From positions 1 to 29,038 of IMG/VR virus record IMGVR_UViG_3300049810_001379: a stretch of 29,038 nt of DNA. One strand, 5' to 3'. Positions 15,927 through 24,817 of this stretch are shown in pieces. The stretch is from a virus. The notes below the pieces were generated by a model. That model worked only from the letters and a program-made list of their open reading frames with translations. It was not told the origin of the DNA and ran no database searches. Each line of letters begins with the position of its first letter. Position 1 is the stretch's first letter. Both the position numbers and the translations under genes were made by a program.

Positions 15927-18900
15927 ATGACAACTACTCAAACGTTTACTTCTAGCACTACATATGCTATTCCTTCGGATGCTGCTAATGTTACATATAT
16001 TATTCATGGTGGTAAAGGTGGTCAGGGTGGTCCTGCCAGCACTCGTGTCAATACTAGTGGCGCTGCTGGTGCTAGAGGACAAAAAATATCTGGAACTTTA
16101 ACTGGAGTTGTAGGTTCAACACTCACCTTAACGATGGGTGGCAATGGATCTAGATGTTTTGGAGATTCTGGCGCTAATGGTGGTGGTGGATATTGGAATG
16201 GTGGACGTGGTGGTAATAATAATTCCCAGGATAGTAGTAGTGGATGGAATGCTGGTGGAGGTGGCGGCGGTGGCGGTGCTTCTGCTATTCGTATTGGTAA
16301 TACTGTATTAGCTGGTGCTGGCGGTGGTGGAGGAGGAGCGTGTATTTGTTATAGTGGTGATACTGATGCTCCTGGACTAACATCTTCTAATATTAACACT
16401 AGTGGCGGATCTAATGGCGCTGCTGGACAGAATTCTGGATCTGGTGGAGCTTGGAATGGAGCTGGTGGTGGTGCTGGCGGGGGATTTCCTGGTGGCACTT
16501 CGGGTTCATTTGGTCCTGGATATGCCTACAACGCTGGTAATGATGGTAGCGGATTTGGTGGTGCTGGCGGTGCTGGATTGTACAATCCTTCATATCATCG
16601 TAGTGCTTCTACTCTACAAACTTCTAGTTCTGGTATTTCTTTTATTACAATTTCTTATGATAATCAAATTGTTACATCAGATAGTAATTGGACCACTAGA
16701 TCTCCCCAACTTGATAATATTGTAGGAAGTCAGGGGTCTGATCCAAATAACTTATGGACTACTTTTTTAACTAATACTAACGTAGGTGGTAATGAACCTG
16801 AAGGTAGTACTGTTATTAGATCAATTGAATGGAAAATTAATTTTAATAATACTGGAAAACAAGTATTTAATACAGCTGTAGATGATGCTGCTGATGTATA
16901 CATTGATAACGTACTTCAATTTTCACTCAACACTTATAATACTAACACTTCTTTAACTACACCATACACAATTACTGCTGGTGAACATACTATACGGATT
17001 GAACATGTTAATAATGGTGGACCATATGGTGTTGCAATGGATTGGACTGGATATGTACCTCCTGCACCACCAACAGTAAGTCTAACTGCAACTGATTATA
17101 GCACTCCACCAAATAATATTACTAGCATTTATAAAGGTCAAAGTCTGAGGCTTACATACTCTGCTTCTATCCCTACTAATGGCGATGCTATCACTGCTAA
17201 TACCTTTACTGCTAATGCCAATGGAAATGTAAGTAATCCTCTTCCTAGTGTGGGAAATAGTGGCGTATATTTTCCTGCCCCTACAACCACAACAACTTAT
17301 ACGTATACAGCAACTAATGCCAATGGGACATCTACCGCAAGTGTAACAATTACAGTCGAAGATGATTTTCCAGTAGTAACTCTTACTTCGGATGATGCTG
17401 ATAATACAATTATTTCTGGTGGAGTTCCTGAATCTGTAATACTTACGTGGTCTGCTACTGCAAATACTACTATTAGTAATACTACAATGACTGGTGTTAC
17501 TAATCCTGGCACATCTGGCAGCGTAACAGTAAGTCCCACATCTACAACAACTTATACATTTTTAGCAACAACTGCTACTGGAACACGTACAGCAAGTGTA
17601 ACTATTACGGTTAATACTAGACCAGTAATTACATTAACCTCAAGTACATCAACAATATCAGCAGGACAAACTGTTAATTTAAACTGGACTACAACTGGAA
17701 GTGCAAATAATATAGTTTGGGTTTCTGGCACACCTGCTCCTACAACTGGAAGTGGAGTTATTAACGGATCTGCATCGGTTGCTCCTACAAACTCACAGCA
17801 ATATTGTGTTTATGCTTCTGGACCTGGTGGAGTTAGTGATGCTAAATGTGTTTCAATAAATGTTATACAGATAGACACTAGCATAACTGATTATGATCAA
17901 TCATTTTCTAACGATACTACTGTTAATATTCCTTCTTATGCCATTAATGTTAGTGTAGATATCTCAGCTGCAAGTGGTACAAATGGAGGTACTGATGCTG
18001 GTGGTGCTTCTGGTCCTGGTGGCGGTGGAAGAAGGGCGACATTCTATTTTGCTGATTATGTTGCGAGGACATTTACTTTAAGATTGGGCAATCAAGGATC
18101 AGCTGGATTTGGATGTGTTGCTGGTAGTGGAGCCGGAACAGGAGGAAGTTCTAATGTAGCTCGTGGAGGAAACGGTGGCACTTCTGGTCCTTCTGGATGC
18201 TCCGGTGGTGGTGGAGGTGGTGGAGGTGCCAGCGGCATTTACGACTCCGTTAAAAATGGTTGGGTTGCTATTGTAGGTGGCGGCGGTGGCGGTGGCGGTG
18301 CTTCATGGAATGTTAGTGCTACCGGTGGCACTACGGGAACAGGAATGAACACTGGAAATGTAAACAGTATTAGTAATGGTAATAACGGTTCTGCGTGCCC
18401 TACTGACGGCGGAGGCGGCGGTGGCGGCGGAGGTGGAGCTACTGGTGGCGCTGGAGGAAATTTTGGACTTGACAATAATAGAGGAGGTGCTGGTGGTCGT
18501 GGTGGACAATCTGCTTATGATAATAGTTATTGTAGTTTTAATTACAACTCTGGATCACAAAATTTTGGTAATGGATCTGCTAGAGTAAGATGGAATATAG
18601 GTGCGCCAACTATTGATAGTTTTACTATTAGTCCCGCACCTATTATTGCAGGGCAAAGCACAAGATTAACATGGACATCTACAAATTCTCTTACTGGTAG
18701 TATTAATAATGGTGTTAATGCAGTTACTGTTCCCGATAGTTTTGTCGATGTTTTCCCTAGTGATGACACAACATATACATTAACTGTTGTTGGTTATGGT
18801 GGTTTGACCGATACTGATACGGTATCTATTGTAGTCTACATCCCACCCGAACTTATTCTCGTTTTAAGTAGTCCATCTATTATTCTTAATGGAAGTACAA

Positions 18901-21302
18901 ATCTTTCTTGGAGTGTCACTGGAGATGGTGATGCTTTATATTGGGTTGCTGGTGGTATCACGAATACAAATTTAAACAGTAATGTATCTCTTAGTCCATC
19001 TGTTACTACAACTTATACTGGATATGTTACTGGTCTTGGTGGTGTTTCTCCACAAACATCTATAGAATTAATTGTATACTACCCTCCAACTTTAATTGTA
19101 GATTATCCTGCGGTAATTGATTACGGTCAGCAAGCAACAATTGAATATGAAGGAGATTATGCAAATACATCAGTAACATTGTCTGCTACTTACAATTATG
19201 ATTTTGTTGCTAATACCACTGATCCTATTACAAATTTAAATGTAGCATCTTCTGCTGAATTTGGATCAAATTCTTCTTATGGTGGAGTTTATAATACAAA
19301 TATTGTTTATAATGATAGAGGACCACTTAGTGTAACTTATGTTATTACTGCTACTGGTAATGGTGGATCAACGAGCGAAGAGTTTACAGTTTTAATTAAT
19401 ATTGACAAAACACCAGATAATATGGACATTGATGAGACTAGTGATCTATTTAAAGATCAAGATCCTGTCTATACACCAGAAACAGAAGTATTATCTGATA
19501 TGTATTATGTTGATGATATTGAAATTCAGGTAGAAGTTAAATCAAATCTTCCTATACTAGTTGATTTAAATGCAAATCAACAATGGACTAAACTAAGACA
19601 AATTGGTACAGCACCAGCAGTTCAGGGAAATTCTGTAGGTGGCAATTCAATGCCAACAAAACCAGGAGTGTATTATATCAAACCAAGGTCTTTACAAACT
19701 GAAGCACCTCTAATTGCAAAATCTAACCTATCAGCGGTCGAAGCAGCAAAACTTATTACATGTCTTTCTGTTATTGATGAAACAAATAATAGTTATTATA
19801 ATAATCAAGGCGATTTAAATAATGTGTGGCAGCAGAACCCGCCAGTTATTGGTGGCGCTGTAAATAATCGTAGAGGATTCAGAACAGCATTTCCATATAG
19901 AACATTTTATCTTTTGGATCCACAAGGTTCGGGACAGAGTGGTATTGACGTACCTACTAACTTCCCAGGTGATCCAAATGCATTTGGACCAATTCGTGTC
20001 AATCGTGATGAAGGAAATGTTGGTAGTAGATCTGATTGGTTTAGTATCTGTAATTTTGGTTCTCTGCCATATGGAACGATTGTTTCTATCTGGATTGATA
20101 TTTCTGGTTCAATGAGACTCTCCACAGTTCGAGCATCATATGATTATTTCTTAGCACGTTGTGCTACTGCTGGTATTGAAATTGTATTGAGTCTTAGTGC
20201 TGCTGGTGAGAGATATATTGAGGGTCATATTGTATATCTTCCCCCGAGTGCTAACTTTACAGCAGTAGATGCTGATGGAAATACCTCAAATATTGAAGTT
20301 ATTTCAGGATCTTCTGTCACATTGAGTTGGATTGTATTTGGTGATGTCAACACTTTATCTATTACACCGGGAGTATTGAATATTACACCTTCTTTTAATG
20401 ATTTTGTAGATTCTGCAGTAGTTAATCCTACATCAGATACAACATATATTTTAAATGCAAACGGTCCCGCTGGAACAACCACGAGACAAATTACTATTTC
20501 TGTATTAATTCCTCCTACTATTTCTATTACATCTAGTCAAGGAGCATCAATTATTAATGGCAATTGTACAACTCTTTCTTGGAGCATAAGTGGTGATGGA
20601 AACAGTGTTTCATGGACACAAGGGGGCATTTCAAATACAAATGCTAATAGTTCTGCTGTTGTGTGTCCTAATGACACCACAACATATTGCGCTGTTGCTA
20701 GTGGACCTGGTGGCGTCTCTCCAGAAACTTGTATTGAGATCACTGTATACCAAAACCCAACTGCTGGCATTACTGCTCCGGGAGTCATAGATTATAGTGT
20801 TAACTTTACTATTGAATATGAATCACAATATGCAAATACTAGTATTCAGATAACTCCAACATATACATATCTGAATGGAACTGTTGTAACAGGAACAACA
20901 ATCAATAGAACTGCTGCAACTAGTGCAGAAATTAATGGTGGTGCTAGTGGAACTGTTAGTGATACTAGAGCAAATGGTACAGGTGTTCCAATTACAGTTC
21001 CTTGGAATAATTTTGGACCATATCAAATTGATTTTGTTATAGTAGCTGCAGGAACTGGTGGAACTGCTGAAGACACTGCGAGAACAATAGTCAATATAGA
21101 TCAAACACCAGATAATTTTATTGTCGATGAAACTGATGATAAGTTAAAAGATCAAGATCCTGTCTATACGCCAGAAACAGAAATTTTATCCGAGATGTAT
21201 CAGATTAATGATATTGACATTCCTGTAGAAATTAAGGCAGATTACCCAATTAAGGTTGATATTAACAAGAATGATGATTGGGAGGACGTTAGACAAATCT
21301 AG
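15927..21302 (+). CDS. Multi-domain Gly-rich/Ig-repeat tail fibre or adhesin, apparent fusion (1791 aa)
   Basis: Large probable host-recognition protein. Domains in order: Gly-rich domain (about 1-235, with a run of eight glycines); a PA14-like beta domain (245-378, VDDAADVYIDN and AGEHTIRIEH); three Ig-like domains (381-650); a second Gly-rich domain (650-890); three more Ig-like domains (892-1161); a C-terminal-type module ending in LRQI at 1226; a linker rich in Asn, Pro and Gly; a short von Willebrand A-like segment with D1391-I-S-G-S-M; three Ig-like domains (about 1438-1725); and a last C-terminal module ending in VRQI. Several Ig domains carry the P-x-x-TTTY strand. Module 2 ends just as the 595-aa protein and this protein end, so the gene looks like two fibre genes joined in frame. 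It starts 1 nt after the upstream stop. Surface adhesion is inferred from the domain types; the ligand is unknown. Confidence 0.86.
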   Translation: MTTTQTFTSSTTYAIPSDAANVTYIIHGGKGGQGGPASTRVNTSGAAGARGQKISGTLTGVVGSTLTLTMGGNGSRCFGDSGANGGGGYWNGGRGGNNNSQDSSSGWNAGGGGGGGGASAIRIGNTVLAGAGGGGGGACICYSGDTDAPGLTSSNINTSGGSNGAAGQNSGSGGAWNGAGGGAGGGFPGGTSGSFGPGYAYNAGNDGSGFGGAGGAGLYNPSYHRSASTLQTSSSGISFITISYDNQIVTSDSNWTTRSPQLDNIVGSQGSDPNNLWTTFLTNTNVGGNEPEGSTVIRSIEWKINFNNTGKQVFNTAVDDAADVYIDNVLQFSLNTYNTNTSLTTPYTITAGEHTIRIEHVNNGGPYGVAMDWTGYVPPAPPTVSLTATDYSTPPNNITSIYKGQSLRLTYSASIPTNGDAITANTFTANANGNVSNPLPSVGNSGVYFPAPTTTTTYTYTATNANGTSTASVTITVEDDFPVVTLTSDDADNTIISGGVPESVILTWSATANTTISNTTMTGVTNPGTSGSVTVSPTSTTTYTFLATTATGTRTASVTITVNTRPVITLTSSTSTISAGQTVNLNWTTTGSANNIVWVSGTPAPTTGSGVINGSASVAPTNSQQYCVYASGPGGVSDAKCVSINVIQIDTSITDYDQSFSNDTTVNIPSYAINVSVDISAASGTNGGTDAGGASGPGGGGRRATFYFADYVARTFTLRLGNQGSAGFGCVAGSGAGTGGSSNVARGGNGGTSGPSGCSGGGGGGGGASGIYDSVKNGWVAIVGGGGGGGGASWNVSATGGTTGTGMNTGNVNSISNGNNGSACPTDGGGGGGGGGGATGGAGGNFGLDNNRGGAGGRGGQSAYDNSYCSFNYNSGSQNFGNGSARVRWNIGAPTIDSFTISPAPIIAGQSTRLTWTSTNSLTGSINNGVNAVTVPDSFVDVFPSDDTTYTLTVVGYGGLTDTDTVSIVVYIPPELILVLSSPSIILNGSTNLSWSVTGDGDALYWVAGGITNTNLNSNVSLSPSVTTTYTGYVTGLGGVSPQTSIELIVYYPPTLIVDYPAVIDYGQQATIEYEGDYANTSVTLSATYNYDFVANTTDPITNLNVASSAEFGSNSSYGGVYNTNIVYNDRGPLSVTYVITATGNGGSTSEEFTVLINIDKTPDNMDIDETSDLFKDQDPVYTPETEVLSDMYYVDDIEIQVEVKSNLPILVDLNANQQWTKLRQIGTAPAVQGNSVGGNSMPTKPGVYYIKPRSLQTEAPLIAKSNLSAVEAAKLITCLSVIDETNNSYYNNQGDLNNVWQQNPPVIGGAVNNRRGFRTAFPYRTFYLLDPQGSGQSGIDVPTNFPGDPNAFGPIRVNRDEGNVGSRSDWFSICNFGSLPYGTIVSIWIDISGSMRLSTVRASYDYFLARCATAGIEIVLSLSAAGERYIEGHIVYLPPSANFTAVDADGNTSNIEVISGSSVTLSWIVFGDVNTLSITPGVLNITPSFNDFVDSAVVNPTSDTTYILNANGPAGTTTRQITISVLIPPTISITSSQGASIINGNCTTLSWSISGDGNSVSWTQGGISNTNANSSAVVCPNDTTTYCAVASGPGGVSPETCIEITVYQNPTAGITAPGVIDYSVNFTIEYESQYANTSIQITPTYTYLNGTVVTGTTINRTAATSAEINGGASGTVSDTRANGTGVPITVPWNNFGPYQIDFVIVAAGTGGTAEDTARTIVNIDQTPDNFIVDETDDKLKDQDPVYTPETEILSEMYQINDIDIPVEIKADYPIKVDINKNDDWEDVRQI
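19410..19505 (+). repeat. C-terminal module repeat, copy 2 (internal)
   Basis: This is the internal copy of the fibre C-terminal module. It encodes TPDNMDIDE through PVYTPETEVLSDMY. Its first third has diverged from copies 1 and 3, but the core around DQDPVYTPETE is identical in DNA to copy 1. The full module continues to nt 19604, where LRQI matches the natural C-termini of the neighbouring proteins. Confidence 0.9.
20079..20225 (+). other. Von Willebrand A-like DxSxS (MIDAS-type) segment within the fibre protein
   Basis: The reading frame gives a hydrophobic strand (TIVSIWI), then D1391-I-S-G-S-M, then an amphipathic helix (STVRASYDYFLARC) and a second strand (IEIVLSL) followed by GERYIEGHI. 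This is the order of strand 1, DxSxS loop, helix 1 and strand 2 in VWA domains. The later Thr and Asp that complete a canonical MIDAS metal site are not recognisable, because an Ig-like domain begins soon after. It may be a minimal or degenerate VWA domain, or another fold with a chance motif. Confidence 0.5.
21105..21200 (+). repeat. C-terminal module repeat, copy 3
   Basis: This is the terminal copy, in the 1791-aa fibre. It differs from copy 1 at only three of 96 bases by eye, although the sequence before and after it is much less similar. This points to recent exchange or gene conversion between the two adjacent genes, or to strong constraint on the module. Confidence 0.93.
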
Positions 21303-21306
21303 GGTC

Positions 21307-21314
21307 AATAAATA
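21307..21314 (+). promoter_or_regulatory. Candidate T4-type late promoter (AATAAATA)
   Basis: AATAAATA differs from the T4 late consensus TATAAATA at one position. It lies in the 39-nt gap before the 1157-aa gene, the largest gap in the structural block, 27 nt upstream of the ATG. By analogy with T4, transcription would start shortly after the box and leave a short leader. An AAAAGG stretch sits directly against the ATG, rather close for a ribosome-binding site. Confidence 0.5.
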
Positions 21315-21341
21315 ATAGAACTGGGATCATAACTAAAAGGA

Positions 21342-24300
21342 ATGACATATTCGTTTGCACCTAACGATCAACCACTTTACGTATCAGAAGGTGATTACGT
21401 ACAGTTTAGGTTTATTGCACCTAATCAGTGGAACACCACCAATACTGTAACTATTACTATTGGTGATTTAACGCAGTTTTGGTTGATTACGACCATTCCG
21501 GAAGATTTTACTCCCGATCCATTTCCGTTTAATGATATCATTGATGCAGATCTTGATACGATGTATACTACGGATATAGTATTTCGTCCACCGGATGGCA
21601 CACCATCTACTTCTTTAAGTGGATTAACACCCGACACTCAAGCAGCTGTAGTACTTGGATCTAATCTTGGTGGAGGCATCGGTAATTATGCGATGCGTGT
21701 TGATTATAATGGCAATGGAAGTTTTGATACGGGGTGGATTCAAAGTGGTGGAGCTATAACTGTAACAAATGGTGCAAGAATTCGAGTTAGGTTAAAATCT
21801 TCTGAGTTTACGACACAGTTTTCAAGATTGACACTTGTTATTGGTACATCTAGTGCAAGATGGGATATCTTAACTCTATCACAACCAACAAATGAACCGG
21901 AACCATTTCCAGATTTTACAGATTTAGAAGACCAACCGACAAACACATATTGTTATAGTGAGGTCATTAGATTACAGGGATTAATTTCTTCTGCTAGTAT
22001 TAATACCAGTGGCAATGGTGAATGGGCAATTTCATCGACAAGTAATACTTCAACAAACGCAGATGGATTTCAAGTTCTTTCTGGAGCAACTTTTACCGGT
22101 AATGATGGAACTGTGAATAATGGTGATTACTTACAGTTAAGAATTTTGAGTTCAAATAATGCTTTATTTCCAGTTACAACTAATCTTTCGATTGGAGATG
22201 CTCTCAATGGAGATACTTGGAGTGTAGAAACGGGTTCAAATCCTTCAACTAATCCCAACTCATTCTCATTTACTAATGTAGATGATGCAATTGAAGATAC
22301 ACTTGTGGCATCAGACGAACAACCTGCATCCGCTCTTGGAATTCAGGGATTGACAGATGGTATTCAGGTTCCAGTAGTATTAGTTTCTACTAATTCTACC
22401 AAAGTTCGTATTAAGAAAAATAATGATTCTGTTGGAGTATTCCCCACAACAGCAGGAAATGGTGATAAATTAACTCTTTATCTACAATCATCACCTTCGT
22501 TTAATACTCCCTTAACCATGCAAATTAAGGTTGGTGATCGTCAGATTCCCCCCTGGCAGGTAAGAACTAGTCTTGGACCAGATACTGATGCTGATTGGAG
22601 TCCACCAGCAAACAGAAATAATCAAATTCCTGAGTCTTTTGTTTCTAGTGCTCCAGTTACTGTTACTGGCATTAATAGACCAATCACAATTGAAAGTATT
22701 GCTGGATATCCTGCATTGATTTCTATTGATTTTGATTCTCCTGTAGCAGGTCCAAGAACATTTGATCCTCTTGTAAATTCTTCGTTTTATATTGTAGTAC
22801 AAGCAGCATTACAACTTAATACACCAGAAACCACAACAATTAGACTTGGTACAGGAAGTCCAAATCAATTTGTTTGGCAAGTTACAACATATGCTACAGT
22901 TCCACCCCCATCTACTGATGCTGCTATTTGGTACAGTAGAAAATCTAAAAAATTCGATGGGTATCCAATTGGAACAGTTCTTCCTGTTCTTAAAGAAGGT
23001 GTTGGTACTTATGGAGATTTAGATGGTGGAAATAATGATAGATATCCTGGATTTGTTCCATGTGATGGTCGTTCATTAGATAAGAATGATTACTTTGAAT
23101 TGTATACTATTCTTGCTGGGGAGTATGGTGAGACTACTAATGAATTTAACGTTCCTGATTATAGAAACAGAAAATTGTGTGGCATTGGTATTGTAGATAG
23201 TACCAGAGGTAATTCGGCATTTGTGCCAATTACTCTAGGATCTTCAAAAGGTATCAATGATCCTGGTGCTGAAGGTGGATATTGGTATTTTAATAGGGTT
23301 GGTGCTCGTGGATCAAATCCTTTGGATCAAGTTCAAGGACCTCCTGGTGCTGTAGGAAGTTTAGATAGTGATTTTTTCTCTCTTGGAACAGTTAGACTAA
23401 CTGGATTGGAAACACTTACTGATCAAGTTATCTTTGAAATTAATCCTAATAGTTTTGTTACAGCACAAGTTGGAGGTCTGTCTTCTATTACTGTTGCCGC
23501 TCCTACACATAATCATGCCTATATTTCTGCAGTTACAGAAGGTAATGAGGGCGAAGCTAGTATTCCATGGAATCAACCATTAGGTAGATCTATGATGGCA
23601 GGTTCACGATATGGTTCACCAAACCCAGATGAATTTGATGCTAGAGCACCTGAAAACGCAAGTTCAGCGGAAAATACAGAGGCAATTCGAGATGCATGGA
23701 AAAACTTTTTTGGCAGTACTCTTGGTGCTAATTTTCAGTTAGAATTGACAAGATATTATGGTTCTGATTTTGATTTTGATGATTGGGTTGAACAATTCCC
23801 TACTAATTTTCCATATAACTCTACTATTGATGGATCTTCGACGGCATTTGGTCCTGAGAGTGATGACCTTGAGTATTCAATCCAATTTCAAACATGGTGG
23901 ATCTCTCCTTTTAGTGCTTTAGCATCTGCAAATCTTCAATATCGTGGACCCAGTAGTGGGCGTACAACCAACCCTACTGCTCCTAATGGTGATACTAATA
24001 GATATTGGAGTGGTGTATTTGATACACAACCATCTACTTTTGCGATCGACCAGTATTTAAATACTGCTCCTGGAACACAAACACGTACTCATACACATTT
24101 AATTACAGAAAATGCCGTTGGTAATCCAAATGCTGATTTTACTGGTGGTAATTTTGATGGTGAAGGTAGCAACCAGACACCATATGGATCTGGTCTAGGT
24201 GGTGGTGTTGATGGGGCATTATTAACCTTTAATCTATGGTGGTCTAATAGATACGTTGTTGCCGGTGGAAAATCTCCATCTGGTGGCGGCGTCAGCGGCG

Positions 24301-24815
24301 ACGGTGGTGGACAATTCTTCTCAGCAGGTGTTGGTGAGTGGTCTTATAGACAAGCTGGTGAGACTACGTGGAATAATCCAACTGATGAAGAAACCAGAGA
24401 TGAAGATATGGTTGGTGGTTCTGGAAGTGGTATGCGTATGAGAATTACGTATCAAGCATGGCCTTCTCCTGGAGGTGGTTCTGCAAACGATACTAGAATA
24501 CGTGTTGATCAGATTCTAAGTGCTGGTTCTGGTTATACTGTGGGAGATGAACTTTCTACTACATTCTGGAATGCTATTGGTGCTAATAGAATAATTGAGG
24601 TAGCTGCAGTTGCTGCTAATGGATCTGGTGGTGCTGCCGATAAACTTCAGGTAGTGTTCACTCAGGGTCAGGTCTTTAGTGATCTAACAAACGGGACGTT
24701 TACATATTCTAGTAGTTTTAAGAGACCAACTCCTGATGTTGAGATGCAACCACAGAGACAAGTCCCAATTATCAACCCATTTCACAAGACTAAATATATC
24801 ATCAAGGCGTATTAA
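21342..24815 (+). CDS. Tail-collar fibre protein with N-terminal beta repeats (1157 aa)
   Basis: Likely tail-fibre or baseplate-associated adhesin. Residues 1 to about 530 hold four or five related beta domains with recurring elements: GDYVQFR, GDYLQLR or GDKLTLY; an IG strand; a W strand (FWLITT, TWSVET, PWQVRT, VWQVTT); and a PFPFNDI or NSFSFTNV strand that starts the next unit. A collar domain follows (about 540-620: PIGTVLPVL, FVPCDGRSL, EFNVPDYRNRKLCG). Two HxH motifs, H723-N-H725 and H917-T-H919, resemble metal-binding tip motifs. Around residues 1025-1108 is a domain with SGYTVGDEL that also occurs in the giant fibre. It ends in KYIIKAY, like the other collar proteins. The gene has its own late-promoter-like box and ends 2 nt before an oxygenase gene. 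The receptor is unknown. Confidence 0.87.
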   Translation: MTYSFAPNDQPLYVSEGDYVQFRFIAPNQWNTTNTVTITIGDLTQFWLITTIPEDFTPDPFPFNDIIDADLDTMYTTDIVFRPPDGTPSTSLSGLTPDTQAAVVLGSNLGGGIGNYAMRVDYNGNGSFDTGWIQSGGAITVTNGARIRVRLKSSEFTTQFSRLTLVIGTSSARWDILTLSQPTNEPEPFPDFTDLEDQPTNTYCYSEVIRLQGLISSASINTSGNGEWAISSTSNTSTNADGFQVLSGATFTGNDGTVNNGDYLQLRILSSNNALFPVTTNLSIGDALNGDTWSVETGSNPSTNPNSFSFTNVDDAIEDTLVASDEQPASALGIQGLTDGIQVPVVLVSTNSTKVRIKKNNDSVGVFPTTAGNGDKLTLYLQSSPSFNTPLTMQIKVGDRQIPPWQVRTSLGPDTDADWSPPANRNNQIPESFVSSAPVTVTGINRPITIESIAGYPALISIDFDSPVAGPRTFDPLVNSSFYIVVQAALQLNTPETTTIRLGTGSPNQFVWQVTTYATVPPPSTDAAIWYSRKSKKFDGYPIGTVLPVLKEGVGTYGDLDGGNNDRYPGFVPCDGRSLDKNDYFELYTILAGEYGETTNEFNVPDYRNRKLCGIGIVDSTRGNSAFVPITLGSSKGINDPGAEGGYWYFNRVGARGSNPLDQVQGPPGAVGSLDSDFFSLGTVRLTGLETLTDQVIFEINPNSFVTAQVGGLSSITVAAPTHNHAYISAVTEGNEGEASIPWNQPLGRSMMAGSRYGSPNPDEFDARAPENASSAENTEAIRDAWKNFFGSTLGANFQLELTRYYGSDFDFDDWVEQFPTNFPYNSTIDGSSTAFGPESDDLEYSIQFQTWWISPFSALASANLQYRGPSSGRTTNPTAPNGDTNRYWSGVFDTQPSTFAIDQYLNTAPGTQTRTHTHLITENAVGNPNADFTGGNFDGEGSNQTPYGSGLGGGVDGALLTFNLWWSNRYVVAGGKSPSGGGVSGDGGGQFFSAGVGEWSYRQAGETTWNNPTDEETRDEDMVGGSGSGMRMRITYQAWPSPGGGSANDTRIRVDQILSAGSGYTVGDELSTTFWNAIGANRIIEVAAVAANGSGGAADKLQVVFTQGQVFSDLTNGTFTYSSSFKRPTPDVEMQPQRQVPIINPFHKTKYIIKAY

Positions 24816-24817
24816 TT

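Noticed and set aside
15880-15930. Programmed frameshift joining the 595- and 1791-aa genes
   Set aside because: The first protein ends with a complete C-terminal module and the second begins with its own ATG and a normal Gly-rich domain; no slippery sequence stands out.
18239-18475. Reverse-strand open frame with long proline runs
   Set aside because: It is the complement of the GGN codons of the Gly-rich domain; the forward gene is continuous and well supported.
15728-21200. Repeats as a CRISPR array
   Set aside because: The three copies are protein-coding, kilobases apart and not separated by short regular spacers.
14138-21302. Diversity-generating retroelement target in the fibre genes
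   Set aside because: No reverse transcriptase, template repeat or adenine-biased variable repeat pair is visible in the window. The module repeats are whole-domain copies.
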